Under the pieces are notes generated by a model, which made no database searches, was not told the DNA's origin, and was given only the letters and a program-made list of their open reading frames with translations. A program made the translations under genes and the position numbers. From the NCBI RefSeq assembly GCF_003194625.1, contig NZ_QHKX01000002.1, positions 992,001 through 1,056,000 on the forward strand: a stretch of 64,000 nucleotides of DNA, written 5' to 3'. The stretch comes from Nocardioides solisilvae (GTDB taxonomy: Bacteria > Actinomycetota > Actinomycetes > Propionibacteriales > Nocardioidaceae). Position 1 is the stretch's first letter. Each line of letters begins with the position of its first letter. Of the stretch, positions 1 through 11,340 are shown piece after piece.

Positions 1-693
1 CCGCAGCACGCGGAGGTAGAAGCCCATGAAGAGGGCGATCGGGACGGTCAGGCCGATCGAGAAGACGCCCCACGGCGACTCGGCGAGCGCGTTGACCACG
101 ACGAGCGCGAGCACCGCCAGGATGATGATCATGATCGCGAACACGGCGATCAGGGCTGCGACGCCCCCGACCGGGCCGATCTCCTCGCGCACCATCTGCC
201 CGAGGCTCTTGCCGTCGCGACGCATCGAGAAGAAGAGGACCACCATGTCCTGCACGGCGCCGGCCAGGATGACGCCGACGATGATCCAGATCGTGCCGGG
301 CAGGTAGCCCATCTGCGCGGCCAGGACCGGGCCGACCAGCGGGCCGGCGCCCGCGATCGCGGCGAAGTGGTGGCCGAAGAGGACGTGCCGGTCGGTGACG
401 TCGAAGTCGCGGCCGTCCTCGAGGCGCTCGGCCGGGGTGGCCCGGGTGTCGTCGACGCCGAGGACCTTGGTGGCGATGAACCGGGCGTAGAAGCGGTAGG
501 CGATGGCGTAGGAGGCGAGCGCGGCGAAGAGGATCCACAGCGCCGAGACCTCCTCTCCGCGCGACAGCGCGAGCACCGTCCAGCAGGCGGCGCCGACCAC
601 CGCGACCAGCACCCAGACGACCTTCGAGACGGTCCCCCCGCCGGTGGGGGCTGGCGGTTGCGGCGGCGTGGCGGTCCGGGTCGACGCGGACAT
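1..693 (-). CDS. cstA: Carbon starvation protein CstA (pyruvate/peptide transporter family), N-terminal part, cut by window edge
   Basis: The reading frame is open from ATG at 693 to the window edge, so about 231 N-terminal residues are present and the rest lies outside. After a short Pro/Thr-rich tail comes a hydrophobic helix, then the family core with YRFYARFIATKVL, the FGHHFAAIAGAGPLVGPVLA-like segment and further membrane helices. This N-terminal core is typical of CstA/YjiY, inner-membrane transporters of peptides or pyruvate induced on carbon starvation. A strong GGAGGAGG ribosome site lies just upstream. A CRP-like palindrome about 70 bp upstream suggests cAMP-dependent control, as known for E. 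coli cstA. Family assignment is firm; the substrate is not decided. Confidence 0.9.
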   Translation of the reverse strand, partial: MSASTRTATPPQPPAPTGGGTVSKVVWVLVAVVGAACWTVLALSRGEEVSALWILFAALASYAIAYRFYARFIATKVLGVDDTRATPAERLEDGRDFDVTDRHVLFGHHFAAIAGAGPLVGPVLAAQMGYLPGTIWIIVGVILAGAVQDMVVLFFSMRRDGKSLGQMVREEIGPVGGVAALIAVFAIMIIILAVLALVVVNALAESPWGVFSIGLTVPIALFMGFYLRVLR

Positions 694-761
694 GGCTGTC
701 CTCCTCCGAGAGCGGGCGCGCCCCGGGGCGGGACGCGGGCCCACTCTGAGTCGTACCCCTC

Positions 762-777
762 CGTGACCCAGATCACA
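762..777. promoter_or_regulatory. CRP/GlxR-like operator upstream of cstA
   Basis: The sequence CGTGACCCAGATCACA matches TGTGA-N6-TCACA at nine of ten defined positions. It lies 69 bp before the cstA start codon. CRP family control of cstA is established in enterobacteria; binding here is inferred. Confidence 0.6.
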
Positions 778-810
778 AGCACCTGCTGGGGCGGGCGGGT
801 TGCGGGTTCC

Positions 811-1137
811 ATGGATTCCCCGCCTAGGCGGGGATTGCTGAGGTTCGTGCCCCCTGCAACCCCCACGAACCTGCAGGAGCCCGCGCCAGGTTCGGTGCCG
901 ACGCAGGTGATCCGCCTTCCAGGGCAACGTGTCCGCGCGGGTCTCACCCTTCTTCCGCGGTCGCACCCGGCCTGGTCCCCCTCCGCCCGGCCAGACGCGG
1001 CGCCGCGCAACCACGCGCCGTACGACGTCGCCAGCCGCCGCGCAGCCCGCCGAGCCCGAACTTGGCGGGGGGTCCTGCGGGTTCGTGCCCCGTGCAAAGC
1101 GCACGAAGCTCAGCGATCCCCGCCTGAGCGGGGATCC
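811..1137. repeat. Inverted pair of about 90-bp REP-like palindromic elements (family A)
   Basis: The left arm (811 to about 907) and right arm (about 1046-1137) are imperfect reverse complements over roughly 90 bp. Each arm is itself built of two hairpins: a GC palindrome (818-833, CCCCGCCTAGGCGGGG, perfect) and an AGGTTCGTG/CACGAACCT stem (841-849 with 864-872). The 140 bp between the arms carries no recognisable gene. The arrangement is like a REP doublet (REPIN/BIME) or a small MITE. It fills most of the gene-free stretch 694-1147, whose remaining left end is the cstA promoter region. Confidence 0.75.
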
Positions 1138-1147
1138 ACGCGCCCAC

Positions 1148-1768
1148 CTACGGCCGGGCGGTGCGGGTCGCGGCGATCCCGGCGCCGGCGAAGGCGGCGG
1201 CCATGAGGAGGGCGGGGGCGCCCTGCAGGTCCTCGGGCAGCACCCGGAGGGCGACGAGGACGAGGACGACGTGGCCGACGAGGGCCCACGGCACCCACGC
1301 CGGGGTGGTCCGAGCGCGGAAGAGGGCCAGCGCGAGGACCACCTCGCCGACGTAGAAGACGAGGAAGCCGGCGCCGATCAGGGCCTGCTGGACGTCGTTC
1401 TCGCTCATCGCCTCGACGGTCCGGTCGGTGACCGCGCCGTGCCGGGCGAGGCTGCGCAGCAGGAGGAGCTGCTGGGCGAACGCCGCCAGCATGACGGAGC
1501 CCGCCGCCAGCAGGACGGCTGCGGCGAGGGCCGTCCGGAACGCCGTGCGCTGGAAGAGGGTGAGCAGGCAGGGCAGGCCGACGACCAGCCCGACGGCGCC
1601 CACGGTGAGGAGGGCGGCGACGACGGTCCAGGACTCCCCCTCGGTCACGGCCCGCCGCACGAGGCTCCCGTCGCGGGTCGGCCGCGGGGTCACCAGCGCG
1701 CCGAAGAAGAGCGCGGTCGCCCCGGTCAGCAGCGCGGCCGCCGAGACCGGCAGCCAGTCCATCCTCAC
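1148..1768 (-). CDS. Integral membrane protein of unknown function, about six helices
   Basis: The product (206 residues from GTG at 1768, or 204 from ATG at 1762) has about six hydrophobic segments separated by short charged loops and ends in TRTARP. I do not recognise a family. I prefer the GTG because a TAGGTT box lies exactly 7 nt upstream on the coding strand (1776-1781), the spacing of a leaderless transcript, while neither candidate has a Shine-Dalgarno site at proper distance. It follows the ABC ATPase gene on the same strand by 70 bp, but the own -10 box argues for separate transcription. No catalytic motif is visible. Confidence 0.7.
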   Translation of the reverse strand: MRMDWLPVSAAALLTGATALFFGALVTPRPTRDGSLVRRAVTEGESWTVVAALLTVGAVGLVVGLPCLLTLFQRTAFRTALAAAVLLAAGSVMLAAFAQQLLLLRSLARHGAVTDRTVEAMSENDVQQALIGAGFLVFYVGEVVLALALFRARTTPAWVPWALVGHVVLVLVALRVLPEDLQGAPALLMAAAFAGAGIAATRTARP

Positions 1769-1838
1769 GGGGCTCAACCTAGCCCCCGCCGGGCCGCTCC
1801 GGGGCCACCCCCGCGGAGGCCCCCCCGTCCCGGCCCCG

Positions 1839-2945
<1,107 letters not shown>

Positions 2946-3008
2946 GGTGTCGCCGCCTTCGTCTGTGAGTGTTCCGGAACCCCACCGTGCCACACGGATG
3001 GCGATTTG

Positions 3009-3022
3009 TGGAAGCGCTCTCA
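3009..3022. promoter_or_regulatory. LacI-family operator, copy 1 (imperfect)
   Basis: TGGAAGCGCTCTCA shares the left half and centre of the perfect palindrome at 3097-3112. It is nearer the divergent ATPase gene. Related CebR operators in Streptomyces read TGGGAGCGCTCCCA. Confidence 0.6.
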
Positions 3023-3052
3023 CCACATGTTTCAGAATCATCACGCTCAGTG

Positions 3053-3081
3053 TTGACAGACCCTGTGACCCCTGCCACTGT
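3053..3081 (+). promoter_or_regulatory. Probable promoter of the binding-protein/permease/beta-glucosidase operon
   Basis: TTGACA (3053-3058) is followed by a 17-nt spacer and CACTGT (3076-3081), a weak -10. The operator at 3097-3112 would then lie just downstream of the transcription start, a position suited to repression. Confidence 0.5.
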
Positions 3082-3096
3082 CGGAGAGAGATCGAA

Positions 3097-3112
3097 GTGG
3101 AAGCGCTTCCAC
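3097..3112. promoter_or_regulatory. LacI-family operator, copy 2 (perfect palindrome)
   Basis: GTGGAAGCGCTTCCAC is a perfect 16-bp palindrome with the central CG step typical of LacI-family sites. The LacI-type regulator at the end of the same operon (start 7856) is the likely binder. Confidence 0.75.
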
Positions 3113-3208
3113 ACCCCGGTCGCCCCGGCGGCGGGACCGCGCCCCACCGTCGGTCGACCGCGACGGGCCACCCGGCCCGCGTCAGCAGGAGCGTGTGAGG
3201 AGACGACG

Positions 3209-4507
3209 GTGCACGGTGTCACGAGGGACCAGAAGGACGACAGGCGCAGGGTCCGCGCCGCCACGGGGGCCCTGCTCGCCCTCGCGCTCACCGCCACGGC
3301 GGCCGCCTGCGGCGGCGACGCCGAGGGCGAGGGGGCGGACGGGAAGATCCGGCTCACGGTCGCGACCTTCAACGAGTTCGGCTACGAGGGCCTGATCGAG
3401 GAGTACAACTCGATGCAGGACGAGGTCGAGGTCGTCCAGAAGAAGGCCGGCACCGCCAACGAGCACCAGGACAACCTCTACACCAAGCTGGCCGCGGGCT
3501 CCGGCCTCTCCGACATCGAGGCGATCGAGGTCGACTGGCTGGCCGCGCTGATGGAGGAGTCCGACGCCTTCGCCGACCTCTCCGACCCCGAGGTCGAGGG
3601 CCGTTGGCTCGACTGGAAGACCGAGGCCGCCACCACCGACGACGGCAAGCTGATCGGCTACGGCACCGACATCGGCCCGGAGGGGATCTGCTACCGCGCC
3701 GACCTCTTCGAGAAGGCGGGCATGCCGACCGACCGCGAGGAGGTGGCCCAGCTCTTCACCACCTGGGAGGACTACTTCGACGCCGGCCGCGGCTTCGTGA
3801 AGAAGGTCCCGGACGTCGCCTGGTACGACGCGTCGGGCGCCACCGCGCAGGCGATGGTCAACCAGACGGAGTACACCTTCGAGGACGAGGACAACAACGT
3901 CATCGCCGCCGACAACCCCGAGGTGAAGGAGATCTTCGACACCGTCACCTCGCTGTCGGAGGAGGGCCTGTCCACCCAGCTCGTCCAGTGGAGCGAGGAC
4001 TGGGTCGCCTCCTTCCAGCAGGACGGCTTCGCCACCATGGCCTGCCCCGGCTGGATGCTGGGCGTGATCGAGGGCAACGCCGAGGGCGTCGAGGGCTGGG
4101 ACATCGCCGACGTCTTCCCGGGCGGCGCCGGCCTGTGGGGCGGCTCCTACCTGACGGTCCCCGTCCAGGGCGAGCACCAGGAGGAGGCGATCGAGCTCGC
4201 CAAGTGGCTCACCGCCCCCGAGCAGCAGATCAAGGCGTTCGAGGCCAAGGGCACGTTCCCCAGCCAGGTCGAGGCGCTCGACGACCCGGTGCTGCTGGAG
4301 AGCACCAACGACTTCTTCAACGGCGCCCCGACCGGCGAGATCCTCGCCGAGCGGGCCAAGGCCATCGAGTTCATCCCCCACAAGGGTCCGAAGTTCGCCG
4401 ACATCAACACCGCCTTCCAGCAGGCGATCCAGCGGGTCGACGAGGGCAAGGAGTCCCCCGACGAGGCGTGGGAGTCGTTCCTGGCCGACGTCGAGCGGCT
4501 CGGCTGA
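3209..4507 (+). CDS. Sugar ABC transporter substrate-binding lipoprotein (CebE-like)
   Basis: The 432-residue product starts with a basic, then hydrophobic signal peptide ending in a lipobox (TAAAC, acylated Cys34), so it is an exported lipoprotein. The rest is a family 1 extracellular solute-binding fold, recognisable by the ATFNEFGYEGL start of lobe 1, the MACPGWMLG segment and the acidic surface. The chosen start is GTG 3209 because GAGGAG sits six bases upstream; frames further upstream have no signal peptide at their N terminus. It heads an operon with two permeases, a beta-glucosidase and a LacI regulator, which points to cellobiose or another beta-glucoside as ligand. The ligand is inference. 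Confidence 0.92.
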   Translation: MHGVTRDQKDDRRRVRAATGALLALALTATAAACGGDAEGEGADGKIRLTVATFNEFGYEGLIEEYNSMQDEVEVVQKKAGTANEHQDNLYTKLAAGSGLSDIEAIEVDWLAALMEESDAFADLSDPEVEGRWLDWKTEAATTDDGKLIGYGTDIGPEGICYRADLFEKAGMPTDREEVAQLFTTWEDYFDAGRGFVKKVPDVAWYDASGATAQAMVNQTEYTFEDEDNNVIAADNPEVKEIFDTVTSLSEEGLSTQLVQWSEDWVASFQQDGFATMACPGWMLGVIEGNAEGVEGWDIADVFPGGAGLWGGSYLTVPVQGEHQEEAIELAKWLTAPEQQIKAFEAKGTFPSQVEALDDPVLLESTNDFFNGAPTGEILAERAKAIEFIPHKGPKFADINTAFQQAIQRVDEGKESPDEAWESFLADVERLG

Positions 4508-4519
4508 CCGGTCGACCCG

Positions 4520-5563
4520 ATGACCCTCCACCTCGAAGCTCCCGCCGGGGAGGCACCCGTGGCCTCCCCGGCGGGTCCCACCCCCCGGCCCCGCCGGCCC
4601 TGGCGGTCGCGGCTGGCCAGGTGGGAGGCCAAGGCCTCCCCCTACCTCTACGTCTCGCCGTTCTTCCTGCTCTTCGCGCTGGTCGGGCTGTTCCCGCTGC
4701 TCTACACCGCCTACGTCTCGGTGCACGCGTGGAGCCTGCTCGGCGGCCAGGGCGACTTCGCCGGCCTCGACAACTACCGTCGGGTGCTGGAGGACCGCTT
4801 CTTCTGGAACGCGCTGCGCAACACCGTCAGCATCTTCCTGCTCTCCTCGGTGCCGCAGGTGCTGCTGGCGTTGGGGCTCGCCGGGCTGCTCGACACCCAG
4901 CTGCGCGGCCGCACCCTGTGGCGGATGAGCGTGCTGCTCCCCTTCGTGGTGGCGCCGGCCGCCGTCGCGCTGATCTTCGGCAACGTCTTCGGCGACCGGT
5001 ACGGCCTGGTCAACTCCGGCCTCGAGGCGATCGGCCTCGACGCGATCGGCTGGCACACCAACACCCTCGCCAGCCACGTCGCGATCGCGTCGATGGTCAA
5101 CTGGCGCTGGACCGGCTACAACGCGCTGATCTTCCTCGCCGCGATGCAGGCGGTCCCCCGCGACCTCTACGAGTCCGCCGCCCTCGACGGCGCCGGCAAG
5201 GTGCGCCAGTTCGTCTCGATCACCCTCCCGATGATCCGCCCCACGCTGCTCTTCGTCATCATCACCTCGACCATCGGCGGGCTGCAGATCTTCGCCGAGC
5301 CGCGACTCTTCGACACCCAGGGGCTCGGCGGCTCCGACCGGCAGTACCAGACGCTCACGATGTACCTCTGGGAGCTGGGCTGGCGGGTCCGCGACCTCGG
5401 CATGGCCTCGGCGGTGGCCTGGCTGCTCTTCCTCATCATCGTGGTCTTCGCGGTGCTCAACCTCTGGCTCAGCCAGCGTGCCGGCTCGCTGGCCGGCCGG
5501 CCGCACGGACGCGCCGTACGCCGGTCCCGACGGGACGCGGCCGGTGAGGGGGTGGCGTCGTGA
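4520..5563 (+). CDS. Sugar ABC transporter permease 1 (MalF/CebF type)
   Basis: This 347-residue inner-membrane protein has six predicted helices after a Pro-rich cytoplasmic N terminus. Near residue 220 it carries the EAA coupling loop in the form YESAALDGAGK...FVSITLP, which docks onto the ATPase. It starts 12 bp after the binding-protein gene and overlaps the next permease by 4 bp (GTGA), so the two permeases are translationally coupled and should form the heterodimeric channel. There is no sign of truncation. Confidence 0.93.
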   Translation: MTLHLEAPAGEAPVASPAGPTPRPRRPWRSRLARWEAKASPYLYVSPFFLLFALVGLFPLLYTAYVSVHAWSLLGGQGDFAGLDNYRRVLEDRFFWNALRNTVSIFLLSSVPQVLLALGLAGLLDTQLRGRTLWRMSVLLPFVVAPAAVALIFGNVFGDRYGLVNSGLEAIGLDAIGWHTNTLASHVAIASMVNWRWTGYNALIFLAAMQAVPRDLYESAALDGAGKVRQFVSITLPMIRPTLLFVIITSTIGGLQIFAEPRLFDTQGLGGSDRQYQTLTMYLWELGWRVRDLGMASAVAWLLFLIIVVFAVLNLWLSQRAGSLAGRPHGRAVRRSRRDAAGEGVAS

Positions 5564-6374
5564 ACCGCCGCCCCGGCTTCCTCGTCTACGGCCTCCTCAC
5601 CGCCTTCGTCCTTGGCTCCTGCGCGCCGCTCTACTGGTCGTTCCTGGTCGGCTCCCACAGCCGCGGCGACCTCGCCGGCCGGGTGCCCCCGCTGCTGCCC
5701 GGCGGCCACTTCCTCGACAACGCCCAGCGCGCGATCGAGGCGGTGCCCTTCTGGAAGGCGCTCGGCAACAGCCTGCTGGTCTCGGGCACGGTCGCGACCT
5801 CGGTGGTCTTCTTCTCCACCCTGGCCGGCTTCGCCTTCGCCAAGCTCTCGTTCCGCGGCCGGACGCCGCTGATGGTCTTCGTCGTGGCCACCCTGGCGGT
5901 GCCCACCCAGCTCGGGGTGATCCCGCTCTTCATCGTCATGGCGAAGCTCGGCTGGGTCGGCTCGATGTGGGCGCTGATCGTGCCGGGGATGGTGACGGCG
6001 TTCGGGGTCTTCTTCATGCGCCAGTACCTCGTCGACGCCGTGCCCGACGAGCTGATCGAGGCCGCCCGGGTCGACGGCTGCTCGATGGCCCGGACCTTCC
6101 TCAACGTCGCGGTCCCGGCCGCCCGGCCCGCGGCGGCGATCCTGTGGCTCTTCACCTTCATGGCCACCTGGACCGACTTCTTCTGGCCGCTGATCGTGCT
6201 GCCTGCCAGCAACCCCACCGTCCAGATCGCCCTCCAGCAGCTGCAGAGCGGCTACTACGTCGACTACAGCCTGGTGCTCGCGGGCGCCACGCTCTCGACG
6301 CTGCCGCTGCTGGCCCTCTTCGTCCTCACCGGCCGCCAGCTGGTCGCCGGCATCATGCAAGGAGCAGTCAAGGG

Positions 6375-6378
<4 letters not shown>
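5560..6378 (+). CDS. Sugar ABC transporter permease 2 (MalG/CebG type)
   Basis: The 272-residue protein is the second CUT1 permease, with about six membrane helices and the coupling loop IEAARVDGCS...NVAVPAARP. The canonical EAA...G...P pattern is kept. Its GTG start (5560) overlaps the stop of permease 1 and its stop overlaps the ATG of the beta-glucosidase gene, so import and hydrolysis are produced from one tightly packed operon. The partner ATPase is probably the divergent MsiK-like protein. Confidence 0.93.
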
Positions 6379-7855
<1,477 letters not shown>

Positions 7856-7859
<4 letters not shown>

Positions 7860-8890
7860 CTACCGTGAGCCGGGTGAACGGGAACGGGACCCCGACCCTC
7901 GACGAGGTCGCGCGCGTCGCCGGCGTCTCCCGCGCCACCGCCTCCCGTGCCATCAACGGCGGGTCCCGCGTCAGCCCCCGGGCCCGCGCCTCGGTGGAGG
8001 CGGCCGTCCGCAGCCTCGGCTACGTCCCCAACCCGGCGGCCCGCAGCCTCGTGACCCGGCGCACCGACTCGATCGCCGTGGTGGTGCCCGAGCCCGACGA
8101 GCGGATCTTCTCCGACCCGTTCTTCGCCGGCACCCTGCGCGGGGTGACGCGGGTGCTCACCGAGCACGACCTGCAGCTCGTGCTGCTGCTGGCCCGGCCG
8201 GGGGCCTCGAGCGCCCGGACCCTGCGCTACCTCACCAACCGGCACGTCGACGGCGCCCTGGTCGTCTCCCACCACCGAGACGACGGGCTGGCCGAGCAGC
8301 TCGCCGGCTCCGACCTGCCGTGCGTCTTCGGCGGCCGGCCGTGGACGGCCCACGACCGGGTCGCCTACGTCGACGTCGACAACGTCGCCGGCTCCCGGCA
8401 GGCCACCGAGGCGCTGCTGGAGCGCGGCTGCAGGAGGGTCGCCACCATCGCCGGCCCCGCCGACATGACCGCCGGGGCCGACCGGCTGGAGGGGTGGCGG
8501 CAGGCGCTGGCGGCCGCTGGCCTGCCCGACGACGCCGTCGAGCACGGCGACTTCACCCAGGAGAGCGGCGAGACCGCCGCCCGCGCCCTGCTGGCCGCCC
8601 ACCCCGACCTCGACGGGATCGTGGTCGCCTCCGACCTCATGGCAGCGGGCGCGCTGCGGGTGCTGGCCGCGGCCGGGCGACGGGTGCCCGACGACGTGGC
8701 CGTGGTGGGGTACGACGACCTCGGGGTCGCCGAGCGGACCACCCCGCCGCTCACCACGATGCGCCAGCCGGTCGAGGAGATGGCCGAGCGGGCGACCCGG
8801 CTGCTGCTGGAGCAGGTCGACGGCCACGGCTCGGGGCGGCCGATGAAGGTGATCATCCCGCCGCGGCTGGTGTGGCGCGAGAGCGCCTGA
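7856..8890 (+). CDS. LacI-family transcriptional regulator (CebR-like)
   Basis: The 344-residue product has an N-terminal LacI helix-turn-helix (TLDEVARVAGVSRATASRAI) with a hinge region, followed by a periplasmic-binding-protein-like sensor domain ending in the dimerisation part. GTG 7856 overlaps the beta-glucosidase stop (GTGA), so the regulator is the last gene of the operon it presumably represses. The two TGGAAGCGCT operators at 3009 and 3097 are its likely targets, with an imported or processed beta-glucoside as inducer, as for Streptomyces CebR. A later GTG (7865) is an alternative start. Confidence 0.92.
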
Positions 8891-8941
8891 CGACGCGCCC
8901 GCCGGCCCCGGAACGGGGGCCCGAGCGGACGGCGTACGGCG

Positions 8942-9913
8942 TCAGCGGTGGCCGGCGACCGCGTGCGGCTCGTAGCCGGCCTCCAGCTCGGCGACCTCGT
9001 CGTCGGTCAGCTCGACCTCGAGCGAGGCCAGGGCGTCGGTGAGGTGCTGCGGCTTCGTCACCCCGACGATCGGGGAGGTGACGGAGGGCCGCGACGACAG
9101 CCAGGCCAGGGCCACCTGCGCCCGCGGGATCCCCCGGCGACCCGCGACGGCGGCCACCGCGTCGACGACCGCCCGGTCGCCCTCGCGGTAGAGGGTGGCC
9201 CCGAACTCGTCGGTCTGCACCCGCGCGGTCTCGGTGTCCCAGTCGCGGGTGAGCCGGCCGCGCGCCAGGGGGCTCCACGGGATGACGCCCACGCCCATGT
9301 CGGCGCAGAGCGGGAGCATCTCGCGCTCCTCCTCGCGGTAGATCAGGTTGTAGTGGTTCTGCATCGAGACGAACCGCGTCCAGCCGCCGAGGTCGGCGAC
9401 GTGCTGGGCCTTGGCGAACTGCCAGGCGTACATCGACGACGCCCCGAGGTAGCGGGCCTTCCCCGCCTTCACCACGTCGTGCAGCGCCTCCATGGTCTCC
9501 TCGATCGGGGTGCGCGGGTCCCACCGGTGGATCTGGTAGAGGTCGACGTGGTCCACGCCCAGCCGGCGCAGGCTGGCGTCGACCTGCGCCATGATCGCCG
9601 CCCGCGAGAGGCCGGAGCCGGTCGGGCCGGGACCCATCCGGCCGTGCACCTTGGTCGCGATGACGACCTCGTCGCGCGGCGCCATCTCGGCCAGCAGCCG
9701 GCCGGTGATCTCCTCGCTGCTGCCGCCGGAGTAGACGTTGGCGGTGTCGAAGACGGTGACCCCCGCCTCGAGGGCGGCGCGGACGATCGGCCGCGCGGCG
9801 TCCTCGTCCATCACCCACGGGTGTCCGCCGCGGCTCGGGTCGCCCCAGCTCATGCACCCCAACGTCAGCGCCGAGACCTCGAGCCCGCTGCCCCCCAGCT
9901 TCTCGTACCGCAT
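8942..9913 (-). CDS. Aldo/keto reductase
   Basis: The 323-residue protein begins MRYEKLGGSGLEVSALTLG, as most AKR family members do, and holds the catalytic tetrad context: Asp/Tyr in DTANVYSGGSSEE, Lys in VIATKVHG, and His in QIHRWD. It is an NADPH-dependent reductase of aldehydes or ketones, closest to the YhdN/voltage-channel-beta-like bacterial group; the substrate is unknown. ATG 9913 has GAGGAG nine bases upstream. It runs convergently to the LacI gene with a 51-bp gap. It has no obvious operon partner. Confidence 0.9.
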   Translation of the reverse strand: MRYEKLGGSGLEVSALTLGCMSWGDPSRGGHPWVMDEDAARPIVRAALEAGVTVFDTANVYSGGSSEEITGRLLAEMAPRDEVVIATKVHGRMGPGPTGSGLSRAAIMAQVDASLRRLGVDHVDLYQIHRWDPRTPIEETMEALHDVVKAGKARYLGASSMYAWQFAKAQHVADLGGWTRFVSMQNHYNLIYREEEREMLPLCADMGVGVIPWSPLARGRLTRDWDTETARVQTDEFGATLYREGDRAVVDAVAAVAGRRGIPRAQVALAWLSSRPSVTSPIVGVTKPQHLTDALASLEVELTDDEVAELEAGYEPHAVAGHR

Positions 9914-10009
9914 GCCCGTCTCCTCGTCCTGCTCTCCGGTCCCCGACCCCGCCAGTGTGTCAGCGAGCCGCTCGGCCGGACGCCCCGGTGCGCGCCGGAG
10001 CCCGGCCGC

Positions 10010-10015
10010 TACCCT
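10010..10015 (+). promoter_or_regulatory. -10 box of a leaderless promoter (TACCCT)
   Basis: TACCCT ends 7 nt before the ATG at 10023, and no Shine-Dalgarno site is present, so the mRNA probably begins at the start codon. Confidence 0.45.
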
Positions 10016-10022
10016 CGCCCCC

Positions 10023-10571
10023 ATGACGAGCCGGGACAGCGACGAGGTGGTCTTCCGCGGTCGGGCCGTGGCTCCGTGGCTGTGGTGGGGGACGTGGGTG
10101 GCCATGCTGGCGGTGGCGTTCGTGCCGCCCCTGCTCGACGGCGGGCTCGACGACGGGATCGGCGACCTGCTCGTCGGTGCGTTCGCCTACGGCCTGGCGT
10201 GGGGCGTCCCGGTCTGGGTCACGCTGATCACCCTGTGGTCGATGGAGTTCTACGGCCGTACCCGGCTGACCCGCACGACGCTCCAGGTCGGGCGCGACCG
10301 GATGCCCGTCGCCGACCTCGACCCGGCGGGGGTGCGGGGCCTCGACCGCGAGCAGCCGTCGATCGGCGCCCGGCTCCGCTCCTCGATGGGCGACGTCCAC
10401 CTGCCGGGGTCGGCGACGCCCGAGTTCCGCTACCTGGGCGGCTCCTACGGCACGCCCATCGGGATGGACGCCGTGAGCCTGCCGCTGCGCAACGGCGGCG
10501 TCGTCCGCTTCTACGTGCGCGACCGCGCGGCGCTGCTGACCGCCGTGGACCGGGTGCTCGCCGGGGGCTGA
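10023..10571 (+). CDS. Small membrane protein with PH-like tail (DUF3093-like)
   Basis: This 182-residue protein has two membrane helices (about residues 18-60) followed by a soluble part beginning TRLTRTTLQVGRDRMPVADL. That layout of two helices plus a PH-like beta domain resembles the actinobacterial DUF3093 family, but I assign it only loosely. The function is unknown. It sits alone between two genes on the opposite strand. The ATG is chosen for the leaderless -10 box directly upstream. Confidence 0.65.
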   Translation: MTSRDSDEVVFRGRAVAPWLWWGTWVAMLAVAFVPPLLDGGLDDGIGDLLVGAFAYGLAWGVPVWVTLITLWSMEFYGRTRLTRTTLQVGRDRMPVADLDPAGVRGLDREQPSIGARLRSSMGDVHLPGSATPEFRYLGGSYGTPIGMDAVSLPLRNGGVVRFYVRDRAALLTAVDRVLAGG

Positions 10572-10605
10572 CCCCGTGGGCCGGGCCTCCGCCGAGGGGG
10601 ACGGG

Positions 10606-11280
10606 TCAGACGTCGGTGACCCGGACGCCGGCGTGGGCCTTGTAGCGCCGGTTGATCGCGATGAGGTTGGCCGTCAGGGCCTCGACCTGGTGGGCGTTGC
10701 GCCGCCGGCCGGCGTACACCCCGCGCATGCCGGGGACCGCGTCGGCGAGCGCCTGGACCAGGTCGGTGGCCTCCCGCTCGTCGCCCAGCACGAGCACGTC
10801 GGTGTCGATCGAGTCGACCTCGGGGTCCTCGAGCAGCACCGCGGAGACGTTGTGGAACGCACCGACCACAGTGGAGTCGGTGAGGATCGCCGCGGCCTGC
10901 TCGGTGGCGGAGCCCTCCTCGACCTTCAGCGCGAAGGGGCCCTGCTTGTCGAAGCCCAGCGGGTTGACGCAGTCGACGACGACCTTGCCGTCGAGGTGGG
11001 GCTTGAGCTCGCGGAGCAGCTCGGCGTGCCCGTCCCACGGCACCACCACGAGCACCAGGTCGCCCGCGGCGGCCGCGTCGGCGTTGGCCGCGCCGGTCAC
11101 GGCGCTCCCCGTGGAGCCGAGCGCCCCGGTCAGCTCCGCGGCGGCGGCCTCGGCCTTCTCGGCCGCCCGGCTGCCCAGCACCACGGTGAGCCCGGCCTGG
11201 GCGAAGCGCCGGGCCAGGCCGCGCCCCTGGGGGCCGGTCCCGCCCAGGATCGCGATCGTCTTGTCCTGCAGCTCGGTCAC
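10606..11280 (-). CDS. fno: NADPH-dependent F420 reductase (F420:NADP oxidoreductase)
   Basis: The 224-residue product has the Rossmann motif ILGGTGPQGRGLARR with following GSR, which binds NADP, and the family segments VVVPWDGHAELL and DCVNPLGFD. It interconverts NADPH and reduced coenzyme F420 in the cytoplasm. GTG 11280 is preceded by GAGGAGC, the best site in the region. The gene fits with the two luciferase-like proteins at 46465 and 48466, whose family often uses F420H2, so this may supply their cofactor. It is transcribed alone. Confidence 0.88.
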   Translation of the reverse strand: MTELQDKTIAILGGTGPQGRGLARRFAQAGLTVVLGSRAAEKAEAAAAELTGALGSTGSAVTGAANADAAAAGDLVLVVVPWDGHAELLRELKPHLDGKVVVDCVNPLGFDKQGPFALKVEEGSATEQAAAILTDSTVVGAFHNVSAVLLEDPEVDSIDTDVLVLGDEREATDLVQALADAVPGMRGVYAGRRRNAHQVEALTANLIAINRRYKAHAGVRVTDV

Positions 11281-11340
11281 GTGCGTGCTCCTCGTCGTCG
11301 GGGGGTTGCGGGTCACCCTGTCACGGTCGACGGGGTGGGC

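Noticed and set aside
8891..8941. Terminator between the LacI and aldo/keto reductase genes
   Set aside because: Only a short bulged GGCCCCG/CGGGGGCC stem is present; too weak to claim.
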